The notes under the pieces were generated by a model. It saw only the letters and a program-made list of their open reading frames with translations. It did not search any database and was not told where the DNA came from. A program made the translations under genes and the position numbers. 12,632 bases of DNA, from contig PKXE01000149.1 in NCBI GenBank assembly GCA_003132265.1, forward strand, positions 4,236 to 16,867. Reading direction: 5' to 3'. This DNA comes from Candidatus Dormiibacterota bacterium. GTDB lineage: Bacteria > Chloroflexota > Dormibacteria > Aeolococcales > Bog-877. Positions 1 to 7,073 of this stretch are shown here, one piece after another; position 1 is the first letter of the stretch; every line of letters starts with the position of its first letter.

Positions 1-1481
1 AGGTGCCCGGAGTAGTCGATGTAGACGGTCTTCCACTCCGTGAACTCGTCGAGGGCGGTGGTACCGGCGGCCCGGTGGCCGTTGCCGGTCCACTTGACGC
101 CACCGAAGGGGAGCTGGATCTCGGCCCCAATGGTCGGCGCGTTGACGTAGACGATCCCCGCCTCCAGGCGATCCACCGCCTGGAGCGCCTGGTCGATGTC
201 CTTGGTGTAGATCGCCACCGACAGTCCGTAGTGGGTCCCGTTGGCGATCTGGATGGCCTCCACCAGGTCCTTCGCGGGAATGATCACCGCCGTGGGACCG
301 AAGATCTCCTCCTGGGCGATCCGCATCTCCGAGGTGACGTCCGCGAAGATGGTCGGCTGGTAGAAATTTCCTTCCGAGAGCGCCCCGTCGGTAGCGACCT
401 TGCCCCCGGTGAGCAGCCGCGCCGACTCCTGCTGGCCCACCTCGGTGTAGCCGTGGATCCGCCGGAGTTGGGCCTCGTTGATCACCGGGCCGACATCAGT
501 TTGGGGATCGAGCCCATCCCCCAATCGGAGCTTTTCGACCCGGCTCACCAGCATGTCGGTGAAGGACTTCAGCACCTTCTCCTGCACGATCAGGCGCGAG
601 GTGGCGGTGCAGCGCTGCCCGGTGGTGCCGAAGGCGCCCCAGACGGCCCCCTCCAGGGCCAGTTCCAGGTCGGCGTCCGCGCTCACCAACATCGCGTTCT
701 TGCCCCCGAGCTCGAGGGAGACCCGCTTGCCCAATCGACCGCAGGTAGCGGCGATCTGGTGGCCCACCGTCACCGAGCCGGTGAAGGAGATGGCCCGGAC
801 CTCAGGGTGCTCGACCAGTGCGGCCCCGGCCTCCTCGCCGAAGCCGGTCACCAGCCCCATGACCCCCTTGGGAAGCCCGGCCTCGATGAGCACCTCGGCC
901 AGCTTGATCGCGACCAGCGGCGTGTCCTCCGCCGGCTTGAAAACCACGGCATTGCCGGCCAACAGAGCCGGCATCAGCTTCCAGCAGGGGATCGCCATCG
1001 GGAAGTTCCAGGGAGTGATGCAGCCCACCACCCCGATCGGCACCCGCTCCGCGAAGGCGCGCTTCTGGCGCAGCTCGCTGGGCACCACCTCCCCGATCGG
1101 ATTGCGGCCCTGGCCCGCCATGTACTTGGCCATGTCGATGCCCTCCTGGACATCACCACGGGCCTCCGTGAGGACCTTGCCCATCTCGCGAGTCATGAGC
1201 TGGGCCAGCTCCTCCTTCCTCTCTTCGAGGATTCTGCCGGCGCGGGCCAAGATCTCCGCCCTTGCCGGAACCGGGGTTCGCGCCCACTCGGGTTGGGCCG
1301 CGAGCGCGGCCTGGACCGCCAGCTCAATGTCGCGGGCACCGCCTCTGGCAAAGTGCCCCACGACCTCGGCGCGGCGCGCCGGATTGACCGAGTCGAAGGT
1401 CTGCTCGCCGTGGGCATCGCGCCACTCGCCGGCGACGAGATTGCCGTAGGTCCGGGCCTCGGTCGCCGCGGCTGGGCTCAT
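1..1481 (-). CDS. NAD(P)-dependent aldehyde dehydrogenase (3' end cut by window edge)
   Basis: Oxidises an aldehyde to a carboxylate with NAD(P)+ in the cytoplasm. From the ATG at 1481, 493 complete codons are open to the window edge. All ALDH landmarks are visible: TPWNFP at 156-161 (oxyanion Asn159), FKPAE with cofactor Lys182, FTGS at 233-236, general base Glu257 in LELGGK, catalytic Cys291 in GQRCTATSR, and EEIFGP at 391-396. Usual family length is about 480-500 residues, so only a few C-terminal residues are missing. The start overlaps the aminotransferase stop (ATGA at 1481-1478) and has a GGGGAG ribosome site 6 nt upstream, which implies translational coupling. Context suggests the substrate is the semialdehyde made by the aminotransferase, for example succinate semialdehyde. 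Alpha-ketoglutarate semialdehyde or aminoadipate semialdehyde are alternatives that I cannot separate by eye. Family is certain; substrate is inference. Confidence 0.95.
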   Translation of the reverse strand, partial: MSPAAATEARTYGNLVAGEWRDAHGEQTFDSVNPARRAEVVGHFARGGARDIELAVQAALAAQPEWARTPVPARAEILARAGRILEERKEELAQLMTREMGKVLTEARGDVQEGIDMAKYMAGQGRNPIGEVVPSELRQKRAFAERVPIGVVGCITPWNFPMAIPCWKLMPALLAGNAVVFKPAEDTPLVAIKLAEVLIEAGLPKGVMGLVTGFGEEAGAALVEHPEVRAISFTGSVTVGHQIAATCGRLGKRVSLELGGKNAMLVSADADLELALEGAVWGAFGTTGQRCTATSRLIVQEKVLKSFTDMLVSRVEKLRLGDGLDPQTDVGPVINEAQLRRIHGYTEVGQQESARLLTGGKVATDGALSEGNFYQPTIFADVTSEMRIAQEEIFGPTAVIIPAKDLVEAIQIANGTHYGLSVAIYTKDIDQALQAVDRLEAGIVYVNAPTIGAEIQLPFGGVKWTGNGHRAAGTTALDEFTEWKTVYIDYSGH

Positions 1482-2821
1482 CCCGCTCTCCCCGTCTCCA
1501 AAACCGCCGACTCCAGAATGTCGAGCCCCTCTAACAGCTCGGCGTCGCTCACCGTCAGGGGAGGCAGCAGCCGGATGACATTGTCATCGATACCGCAGGA
1601 GAGCACGACCAGCCCCGAGTCCAGCGCTCGGTGCTTGATGTGGCTCACCCGGTCGGCATCCGGCCGGCCCTCCTGATCCATGAACTCCAGACCGATGAGA
1701 GCCCCGCGGCCCCTCAGGTCGGCGGGACCACTGCCCGCCCTCTGCCAGCCCTCGATCCTCGCCCTCATGGCCTCACCCAGTTTGGTCGCCCTCTCCATCA
1801 GATGATCGCGCTCGATCACCTTCAAGGTGGCGACCACAGCGGCACCCGCGACCGGGTTGCCGCCGAACGTGCTCCCGTGACTGCCCGGCTCCCAGCGGTC
1901 CATCAGCTGGTGGCTGGAGACGATCGCCCCCACCGGCAGACCGTTGCCGAGAGCCTTGGCCAGGGTCACGATGTCCGGCACCACCTGCTCGTGGTCAACG
2001 GCAAGCCAACGGCCGGTCCGGCCGACGCCGGTCTGGATCTCGTCACAGATCAAGAGGATGCCGTGCTGGTCGCAGAGCCGCCTCAAGGTGGCGAGGAACC
2101 CCGGGGGCGGCACCACGTATCCCCCCTCCCCCTGGATCGGTTCCACCAGGATCGCCGCGACCTCGCTCGCCGGCACGATCTGGTGGAAGAGCCGCTCCAA
2201 CTCCTCTCCCGCTGCGATGGGGCAGGGCTCGCCCGGCGCGTGGTCGCAGACCCTAAAGCAGTACGGGTAAGGGGTGACGTGGATGCCGGGCAACAGAGGG
2301 CCGTATCCGGCCCGGTAGAGCGCCTTGCTGGTGGTCACGCTGAGCGCGCCAAAGGTGCGGCCGTGGAAGCCACCCCGGAAGCTGATGATGTTCTGGCGGC
2401 CCGTCGACCGCCGGGCCAGCTTAAGAGCGCCCTCCACCACCTCCGCCCCCGAGTTGGCGAAGAAGACCACGTCCAGGGGTTCAGGACAGATGGCCGCCAC
2501 CCGTTCGGCCGCCTCGGTCATCACCACGCTCTGGGTGACGACGCTGGTGTGCCAGTAGCGATCGAGCTGGCGGTGGACCGCCTCGGTCACGTCGGGATGG
2601 CGGTGGCCTAGGGTGGTGACCGCGATGCCGCAGCCGAAGTCCAGGTATCGGCGGCCCTCGACGTCGGTCAGGTACGAGCCTTCAGCCGAGCTGATCACCA
2701 GATCCGTGTAGCGTGACCAGACGGCGGCGACCGAGCGCCGGTCGCGCTCTCGCCACTGCTCAGCGGTCCCGCCGTAAACCGCGGGCGGGGTCAGATCAGA
2801 CTGGGAAACGGTAGTGGCCAT
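1478..2821 (-). CDS. Class III omega-aminotransferase (4-aminobutyrate aminotransferase-like)
   Basis: A PLP-dependent fold type I aminotransferase of 447 residues, probably moving the terminal amino group of GABA or a similar omega-amino acid to 2-oxoglutarate. Visible motifs: NSGAE at 123-127 (PLP phosphate contact), EPIQGEGG at 227-234, DEIQTGVGRTG from Asp260 (Asp to the PLP ring nitrogen), catalytic Lys289 in TLAKALGNGLPVGA, and Thr318 in HGSTFGGNP. Glu232 aligns with the gate glutamate (Glu211) of E. coli GabT, which favours a GABA-type enzyme; ornithine, lysine or beta-alanine/3-amino-2-methylpropionate aminotransferases remain possible. The ATG at 2821 has a GAGGAGG site 6 nt upstream. 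It is followed without a gap by the aldehyde dehydrogenase, so the pair looks like amino acid to semialdehyde to acid. No dedicated permease or regulator is visible next to it, apart from an unrecognised membrane protein upstream. Confidence 0.93.
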   Translation of the reverse strand: MATTVSQSDLTPPAVYGGTAEQWRERDRRSVAAVWSRYTDLVISSAEGSYLTDVEGRRYLDFGCGIAVTTLGHRHPDVTEAVHRQLDRYWHTSVVTQSVVMTEAAERVAAICPEPLDVVFFANSGAEVVEGALKLARRSTGRQNIISFRGGFHGRTFGALSVTTSKALYRAGYGPLLPGIHVTPYPYCFRVCDHAPGEPCPIAAGEELERLFHQIVPASEVAAILVEPIQGEGGYVVPPPGFLATLRRLCDQHGILLICDEIQTGVGRTGRWLAVDHEQVVPDIVTLAKALGNGLPVGAIVSSHQLMDRWEPGSHGSTFGGNPVAGAAVVATLKVIERDHLMERATKLGEAMRARIEGWQRAGSGPADLRGRGALIGLEFMDQEGRPDADRVSHIKHRALDSGLVVLSCGIDDNVIRLLPPLTVSDAELLEGLDILESAVLETGRAG

Positions 2822-2835
2822 GGGAAGCCTCCTCG
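2822..2835 (-). promoter_or_regulatory. Strong ribosome binding site of the aminotransferase
   Basis: GAGGAGG occupies 2834-2828 on the minus strand, 6 nt before the ATG at 2821. It is close to a perfect anti-16S match and fixes the start of the aminotransferase. Confidence 0.7.
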
Positions 2836-2879
2836 GGCTTGGGATGTGGATGTTGGAACCGGGGGTCGGGGTGGGCGGC

Positions 2880-2910
2880 GCTCGGCCGGCCCGCTAGCGA
2901 GCCGGCGAGC
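2880..2910 (-). terminator. GC-rich hairpin between the membrane protein and the aminotransferase
   Basis: Left arm 2880-2890 and right arm 2901-2910 pair over 10 bp with one bulged base. The 10-nt loop itself holds the self-complementary CGCTAGCG. It lies about 120 bp after the membrane protein stop and 59 nt before the aminotransferase start. There is no T-run after it on the minus strand, so it could be a terminator of the high-GC kind, a 5'-UTR attenuator, or an operator for a dimeric regulator. The rest of 2822-3030 shows no gene and no convincing promoter hexamers. Confidence 0.4.
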
Positions 2911-3030
2911 TACGACCGAAAGCTCACCGGCGGCGGCGGCAACCCGTCGGCATCCCACCAACGGCCCAAGGACTCTGTTCCCATAGGCGTTTCACGGTAC
3001 AGCCTTTGCCGATGGCCCGGTGCGCCCCGG

Positions 3031-3822
3031 TCAGATGGGGTTGGCGACCGCCAGCATTACCGCCGCCAGGACCACGAAGGCGGCGAAGGCCCCGCTGGAG
3101 CGCCCGTCGCGCTGGCTGACCACCCCGGCCAGCCCATACCACCCCATGAGCAGCGCCACCGGCAGCAGGGGAATCGGAACCCGGAGGATTGCCGAGACCC
3201 CCGCCGCGCCACCCAGCAGGACCGCCACCACCCCGGCCCTGGCCCAGGCCTGCGACCAACTGCGGTGGGTGAGGCTGACCAGCCGCCAGGTCGGAATCAG
3301 GACCGCCGCGGCGACGGTCACGGCCCGGACCGGGGCCGGCACCGACGGGCTCATCGCCAGAATGAAGAGTGGCAAGGGTACGGAGATGGTCAGCAGCGCC
3401 AGCGCCGTGGGTCCCCAGCGGGATGAAGCCCGCTTCTCCTCCCCGACTTCGAGCCAGGGGCAGACGGTCAGCAGCAGCAGCACCCACAGGGGCAGCACCA
3501 CCACCCCGGGTAATCCCGGTTGCTCAGCCAGGGCCACCGACGCCGAGACGAAGCCGACCAGCGGCAACACCGCTGGCTGCATCCCGCTGAGAAAGTTAAG
3601 TCGCGGCCAGGGGAGCACAGGCCAGCGCGGCAGAGCCGAGCGAAGCGCCACCAGATAACAGAGTGCCGCCCCCAAGTCGAGCAGAATCGCAGCTGGTACC
3701 GGTAGGATGCCGATCCCCGAGAGGCCGCAGACAGCCGCCGCCATCAGCGAGAAGGGAACTATCCGCGGGGGCGAGAGATGGAGGTCGGCCTGGTGGTCGA
3801 CCAGCGTCACCCCCAGGCCCAA
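3031..3822 (-). CDS. Unrecognised polytopic integral membrane protein
   Basis: 263 residues from a TTG at 3822, or about 279 from a CTG at 3870. I do not recognise the family. The protein is strongly hydrophobic, with about eight or nine membrane-spanning stretches at roughly residues 21-40, 44-62, 82-99, 104-121, 138-157, 165-180, 194-213, 217-236 and 244-261. The longest charged stretch lies between segments 4 and 5 (residues 124-136, EVGEEKRASSR region). No signal peptide, transporter signature, CAAX-protease or glycosyltransferase motif is visible. It could be a polyprenyl-processing or prenyltransferase-like enzyme, a small transporter, or an envelope protein, but nothing in the sequence decides this. 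The start is uncertain: the TTG has no ribosome site, while GGAGG sits 7 nt before the in-frame CTG. It is separated from both neighbours by gaps of 170-210 bp, so it may be its own transcription unit. Confidence 0.7.
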   Translation of the reverse strand: MGLGVTLVDHQADLHLSPPRIVPFSLMAAAVCGLSGIGILPVPAAILLDLGAALCYLVALRSALPRWPVLPWPRLNFLSGMQPAVLPLVGFVSASVALAEQPGLPGVVVLPLWVLLLLTVCPWLEVGEEKRASSRWGPTALALLTISVPLPLFILAMSPSVPAPVRAVTVAAAVLIPTWRLVSLTHRSWSQAWARAGVVAVLLGGAAGVSAILRVPIPLLPVALLMGWYGLAGVVSQRDGRSSGAFAAFVVLAAVMLAVANPI

Positions 3823-3867
3823 CTCGGCATCTTGGCGGAGAGCCGCCGCCCCGCCGGGGCGCCAGCT

Positions 3868-3882
3868 CAGAGCTCCACCTCC
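3868..3882 (-). promoter_or_regulatory. Candidate ribosome binding site ahead of an in-frame CTG
   Basis: GGAGGTGG at 3882-3875 on the minus strand places GGAGG 7 nt before a CTG at 3870-3868. That CTG is in frame with the membrane protein and would add 16 residues at the N-terminus. The in-frame stop upstream is at 3894-3892, so the site lies within the permitted window. A CTG start is rare, hence low confidence. Confidence 0.3.
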
Positions 3883-3891
3883 GCGCCCTGG

Positions 3892-3915
3892 TTATCCACG
3901 TTCACCTGTGGATAC
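3892..3915. promoter_or_regulatory. Inverted pair of DnaA-box-like sequences
   Basis: TTATCCACG at 3892-3900 on the plus strand and GTATCCACA at 3915-3907 on the minus strand each match the DnaA consensus TTATCCACA at 8 of 9 positions. Together they form an inverted repeat with perfect 7-bp arms (TATCCAC / GTGGATA) and an 8-bp spacer. It lies in the noncoding gap between the cupin and the membrane protein. It may be a DnaA-regulated or DnaA-titrating site, an operator for another dimeric regulator, or a chance palindrome. No AT-rich unwinding region or dnaA/dnaN gene is nearby, so this is not an origin on the evidence here. Confidence 0.35.
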
Positions 3916-3969
3916 TGGGGGAAACCTTGATCTCGGGGCCGATCGCGCCTCCCCTTTCGCCGTCTGCAC

Positions 3970-3997
3970 GAGCCCCCGGGGTCGGTCGCCGGGGCTC
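3970..3997 (-). terminator. GC hairpin overlapping the cupin stop codon
   Basis: GAGCCCC at 3970-3976 pairs with GGGGCTC at 3991-3997. Two further GC pairs follow after one bulged base, giving about 9 bp of stem. It covers the last bases of the cupin stop codon. No T-run follows on the minus strand, so it is terminator-like in the way common in high-GC genomes, not a textbook intrinsic terminator. Its place at the end of a long same-strand run supports an operon end. Confidence 0.45.
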
Positions 3998-4397
3998 AGC
4001 CGCCGGCCGTTTCGACCCGGCCATAGCGGTCCTCCAACCGGACCACGTCGTCCAGGTCTGGGGTCGAGACCTCGCAGACCTCCGTCTCATCCAGGGCGCG
4101 CATCCGGTGCCTCCGCCCAACCTGGATGCGCTGGCCCTGACCGGGTAGGAGCCGGTGGGTGTGGAGCTCGCCGGCGTCGTCGTCGAGCTCCAGCTCCATG
4201 GCGCCGGACAGAACATAGATGGTCTCGTCCTTGCGCTCGTGATACTGCAGGCTCAGCTCGTGGCCGGCAGCGATGTGGAGGATCTTGCCCGCGTAGCGGT
4301 CGGTGACAGCGAACCAGATCTCGTAACCCCAGGGCTTCGCGACCCGCTGCTCGGGCCGGTGAGCGGAGGCAGGTTCAGCCACCGTAGCCGCCCTCAT
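3996..4397 (-). CDS. Stand-alone cupin, mannose-6-phosphate isomerase (ManC C-terminal domain) type
   Basis: 133 residues making up one cupin domain. It closely follows the pattern of the C-terminal isomerase domain of bifunctional ManC/type II phosphomannose isomerases: KPWGYEIW at 21-28, SLQYHERKDETIYVLSG at 49-65, a second cupin motif ending HRMRA at 97-101, and EDRYGR at 122-127. Likely metal ligands are Gln51, His53, Glu58 and His97. Expected reaction: fructose-6-phosphate to mannose-6-phosphate, feeding the mutase and ManC encoded upstream. The ATG at 4397 overlaps the mutase gene by 23 bp and has GGGGGTGA upstream. An in-frame GTG at 4382 would shorten the overlap to 8 bp and keeps the whole domain. 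Stand-alone cupins can also be binding or other isomerase proteins, so activity is inference from motifs and context. Confidence 0.85.
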   Translation of the reverse strand: MRAATVAEPASAHRPEQRVAKPWGYEIWFAVTDRYAGKILHIAAGHELSLQYHERKDETIYVLSGAMELELDDDAGELHTHRLLPGQGQRIQVGRRHRMRALDETEVCEVSTPDLDDVVRLEDRYGRVETAGG

Positions 4398-5838
4398 CGC
4401 CGATCACCCCCAGCTCGGTCTCGAAGTCGTTGAGCAGTTGCTGGACCCGCTCTGGGGTGGTGGACTCGCAGTACACGCGCATCAGCGGCTCGGTCCCTGA
4501 CATCCGCACCAAGACCCAGGAGTCCTCCCCCAGCCAGTACTTGTAGCCGTCATCGCTCCTGGTGGCGGTGACCCGCTCCGCTCCCACCGTCTTGGGGGGC
4601 CCGATTTTCATCCGGTGGACGAGTCGCTCCCGAGCACTCGGATAGCCCTCCCTAGAGAAGCGGTGATCCCGCCGGGCATAGGCATGGGGCCCGACCAACT
4701 TGGCCACCCGCTGGCGGATCTCGCTGAGCGGGCTGCCGGTCATGACGATCATCTCCGCGAAGAACAGCCCGCTCAGGATCCCGTCCCGCTCTGGGATGTG
4801 GCCCCGGAAACCGAACCCGCCAGACTCCTCCGCGGCGAACAGGGCGTCCAGCTCGCGCATCCTGGTCCCGAGGTACTTGAACCCGACCGGCAGCTCCTCC
4901 ACCGGGCAGGAGTAACGCTGGCCCAGGAGGTCGAGCCGGCGGGTCATGGTCAAAGAGCGCACCACCGGGCCCTGGAGCTTGCGGTTCTCGCAGAGGTGCC
5001 AGAGCAGCAGGGTGGCGACCTCCAGCTGGTCGACGAAGTCGCCCTTCTCGTCGAAGATCCCGACCCGGTCCGCGTCGCCGTCGTTGGCGATGCCCAGGTC
5101 GAAGCCCCCGCCCCGCAGGACCTGCGCCGCCTCGTCGACGTTGGGCGGGATCGGCTCCGGATGCAGCCCGCCGAAACTGGGATTACGCTCGGAGTGGAGC
5201 TCGGTGACCTGGGTCGCGCCACCAGCCACCAGGTCCGTGATGTAGCCAGCGCCGGAGCCGTACATGGGATCATGAAGGATGTGCAGTCCAGCCTGCTTGA
5301 TCGCGTCCAGCTGGACCAGCCGGGCGATCTGGGCCCGGTACGAGGGCCGCGGATCCACCAGCTCGACCAGGCCCTGGGAGATTGCCTCCTCGATGGCCAT
5401 GGTGCGGACGGAATCGTTGGCCAATACCAGCGTCAGCTCCTCCTCCAGCCGGGCGGTGACCTCCGGGGGGGCGGAGCCGCCGTAGTCGGGCTTGTACTTG
5501 ATCCCGTTGAACTCGGGTGGGTTGTGACTGGCGGTCACGACCACCCCGCCCAACGCCTTTCGGTCGACCACCAACCAGGCGGAGACCTGGGTTGGGCTGG
5601 GGCGGTCACTGAGTAGCACCGGGCGGGAGTTGGCGGCCAGCACCCGGGCCACCTCCCGTGCGAACAGCTCCGCCGAGAACCTGGTGTCGTGCCCGACCAC
5701 CACTTTGCCCTCGGCGGGGGCCGCGGCCAGGTATTGGGCCACCGCCTGGGTCACTGCCCGCACGTTGGCGTAGGTGAAGTCGTCGCCGACCACCGCGCGC
5801 CAACCGTCGGTACCGAAACTGATCTTGGGTTGTTCCAC
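4375..5838 (-). CDS. Phosphoglucomutase/phosphomannomutase (alpha-D-phosphohexomutase)
   Basis: 487 residues; interconverts hexose 6-phosphate and hexose 1-phosphate through a phosphoserine. All four family signatures are present and intact: TASHNPP at 102-108 with catalytic Ser104, the Mg2+ loop DGDADR at 253-258, the sugar-specificity loop EESGG at 337-341, and the phosphate-binding RMSGTEP at 445-451. The N-terminal FGTDGWR at 8-14 is also typical. Placed between manC and the isomerase-like cupin, mannose 6-phosphate to mannose 1-phosphate is the natural role, but many members also act on glucose phosphates and the sequence does not exclude this. The start is a GTG at 5838 with AGGGAG 7 nt upstream. 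The 3' end overlaps the cupin start. Its own promoter is possible in the 99-bp gap after manC. Confidence 0.94.
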   Translation of the reverse strand: MEQPKISFGTDGWRAVVGDDFTYANVRAVTQAVAQYLAAAPAEGKVVVGHDTRFSAELFAREVARVLAANSRPVLLSDRPSPTQVSAWLVVDRKALGGVVVTASHNPPEFNGIKYKPDYGGSAPPEVTARLEEELTLVLANDSVRTMAIEEAISQGLVELVDPRPSYRAQIARLVQLDAIKQAGLHILHDPMYGSGAGYITDLVAGGATQVTELHSERNPSFGGLHPEPIPPNVDEAAQVLRGGGFDLGIANDGDADRVGIFDEKGDFVDQLEVATLLLWHLCENRKLQGPVVRSLTMTRRLDLLGQRYSCPVEELPVGFKYLGTRMRELDALFAAEESGGFGFRGHIPERDGILSGLFFAEMIVMTGSPLSEIRQRVAKLVGPHAYARRDHRFSREGYPSARERLVHRMKIGPPKTVGAERVTATRSDDGYKYWLGEDSWVLVRMSGTEPLMRVYCESTTPERVQQLLNDFETELGVIGDEGGYGG

Positions 5839-5880
5839 CGATGATCTCCCTGGGACGGCTAGGGAACGCGGAGCACGGTC

Positions 5881-5886
5881 ATTGTA
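5881..5886 (-). promoter_or_regulatory. Candidate -10 element upstream of the phosphohexomutase
   Basis: TACAAT on the minus strand at 5886-5881 is a 5 of 6 match to the -10 consensus and lies 42 nt before the GTG start, in otherwise GC-rich sequence. I see no good -35 at 16-18 bp upstream. It could give the mutase-cupin pair an internal promoter within the longer run. Confidence 0.3.
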
Positions 5887-5937
5887 TGGGTCGCTCGCTG
5901 GACCTTTGGCCTTGGGCAGAGCTCCGGCCCCGCGCCG

Positions 5938-7026
5938 CTAGAGCAGCTCGGTCCGTCCTCTAGCACGCAGTTCAGCGACCACTCGAGTCATCTCCTGCAC
6001 CCTGGAAAGCGGGCAGACCAGGACGGCGTCCTCGGTGTCGATCACGGCCAGCTCCTCCCCTCCCACCACCACCACCAGCCGCTTCCCCGCGGCATCCACG
6101 TAGGTCCGGTGGCTCTCCAGCAGCAGAGCGTCGCCCCTGACGACGTTTTCCCGCCCGTCACCTTCCCCGGCGTCAAGCGCCGCTCGGTAGAGGTCCAGGA
6201 AGGAACCGAGGTCGATCCAGGACAGCTGGGCGGGCAGCACCGCCAGCTTGGAGCTGCGCTCCAGAACCAGGCGCTCGACGACGCCCGAGGGCACCTTGGC
6301 CCAGGCGCTGGCGAAGGCATCGGTCCCCTGGTCCTGGCTCAGGATCGCGTCCCGAACCGCGCCAACCACCTCGGGCGCATGGCGGGTCATCTCGTTTAGA
6401 AACAACTCGGCCCGCCAACTGAAAAGGCCGGTATTCCAAAAGCAATGGCCGCTGCTCAGCATCTCCTGAGCTTGGTCTGGGCCCGGCTTCTCCACGAAGC
6501 CCAGTCCCTTGAGAAGCGGCAACGCCGGACCCAGCTCGGCGGGACGGGGCAGCTCCGCTCCCGCCTCGACATACCCGAGTCCGGGGGCGGCCCAGGTGGG
6601 TTCCAGCCCAATTGAGATCAGTACGTCCGATTGGCTCGCCCAGGCGGCGGCGGAGAGAAGGGCCCGGGTGGTGGCGGCCTCGTCCGGCATGTAGTGGTCG
6701 GCGTGGAGCGAAACCATCACCGCCTGGGGATGGAGCTGGAGTGCCGTCATCGCCGCCCAGGCCAGCGCCGGTCCCGTGCCCCGGGGCTCAGGCTCCAGCA
6801 AGAGCCGCTCTGGCTCCAGCTCGGGCAGCGCGGCCAGGACCTGGGCGGCCTGCCGGACCGCCGTGACCACCAGTACCGCACCACCTAGACGGGCGGCCCG
6901 GTCGTACGCGTGACGCAAAAGGGAGCGGCCGTCGGGCGCCAGCGAAATGACGTGCTTGGGCAAGCGGGAGCGAGAGCGGGGCCAGAGCCGGGTGCCCGAA
7001 CCCCCGGCGAGCACTACCGCGACCAA
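5938..7026 (-). CDS. manC: Mannose-1-phosphate guanylyltransferase (GDP-mannose pyrophosphorylase), lacking the fused isomerase domain
   Basis: Forms GDP-mannose from mannose 1-phosphate and GTP in the cytoplasm. The 362 residues contain the nucleotidyltransferase signature GGSGTRLWP at 8-16 with LPKH at 22-25, EPRGTGPA at 80-87, an ADH motif at 109-111, FVEKP at 177-181, WNTGLF at 197-202 and WIDLGSF at 270-276. A beta-helix-like tail follows (residues about 290-340). Bifunctional ManC/AlgA proteins are about 470 residues with a C-terminal cupin; here that domain is absent and a matching cupin is encoded two genes downstream. The start is unsure: TTG at 7026 gives the normal short N-terminus before the GG loop but has no ribosome site. 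A CTG at 7077, just overlapping the metK stop and preceded by GGAGG, would add 17 residues. The gap from metK is 47 bp. Confidence 0.93.
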   Translation of the reverse strand: MVAVVLAGGSGTRLWPRSRSRLPKHVISLAPDGRSLLRHAYDRAARLGGAVLVVTAVRQAAQVLAALPELEPERLLLEPEPRGTGPALAWAAMTALQLHPQAVMVSLHADHYMPDEAATTRALLSAAAWASQSDVLISIGLEPTWAAPGLGYVEAGAELPRPAELGPALPLLKGLGFVEKPGPDQAQEMLSSGHCFWNTGLFSWRAELFLNEMTRHAPEVVGAVRDAILSQDQGTDAFASAWAKVPSGVVERLVLERSSKLAVLPAQLSWIDLGSFLDLYRAALDAGEGDGRENVVRGDALLLESHRTYVDAAGKRLVVVVGGEELAVIDTEDAVLVCPLSRVQEMTRVVAELRARGRTELL

Positions 7027-7073
7027 CTCTGGAGGAGCCGCCGGGACTCCCTCCCCGGAGTCGTCGGCCTGGG

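Noticed and set aside
3-1676. A 557-codon open frame on the plus strand
   Set aside because: It is antisense to the aldehyde dehydrogenase and the end of the aminotransferase, which have complete catalytic motifs. The plus-strand product is a low-complexity Arg/Gly/Leu/Asp-rich sequence with no domain, as expected from GC-rich shadow frames.
2839-3658. Overlapping plus-strand and minus-strand frames near the membrane protein (for example 2839-3426 plus, 3020-3658 plus, 2924-3487 minus)
   Set aside because: Their products are Arg/Gly/Pro-rich with no domain. Only the minus-strand frame ending at 3031 has the regular hydrophobic segments of a real membrane protein.
3823-3995. A replication origin because of the DnaA-like boxes
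   Set aside because: Only two imperfect boxes are present, without an AT-rich unwinding element and without dnaA, dnaN, gidA or rpmH nearby.
4615-5616. A 333-codon plus-strand frame opposite the phosphohexomutase
   Set aside because: It is fully inside the mutase gene, whose four family motifs are intact on the minus strand; no motif is visible in the plus-strand product.
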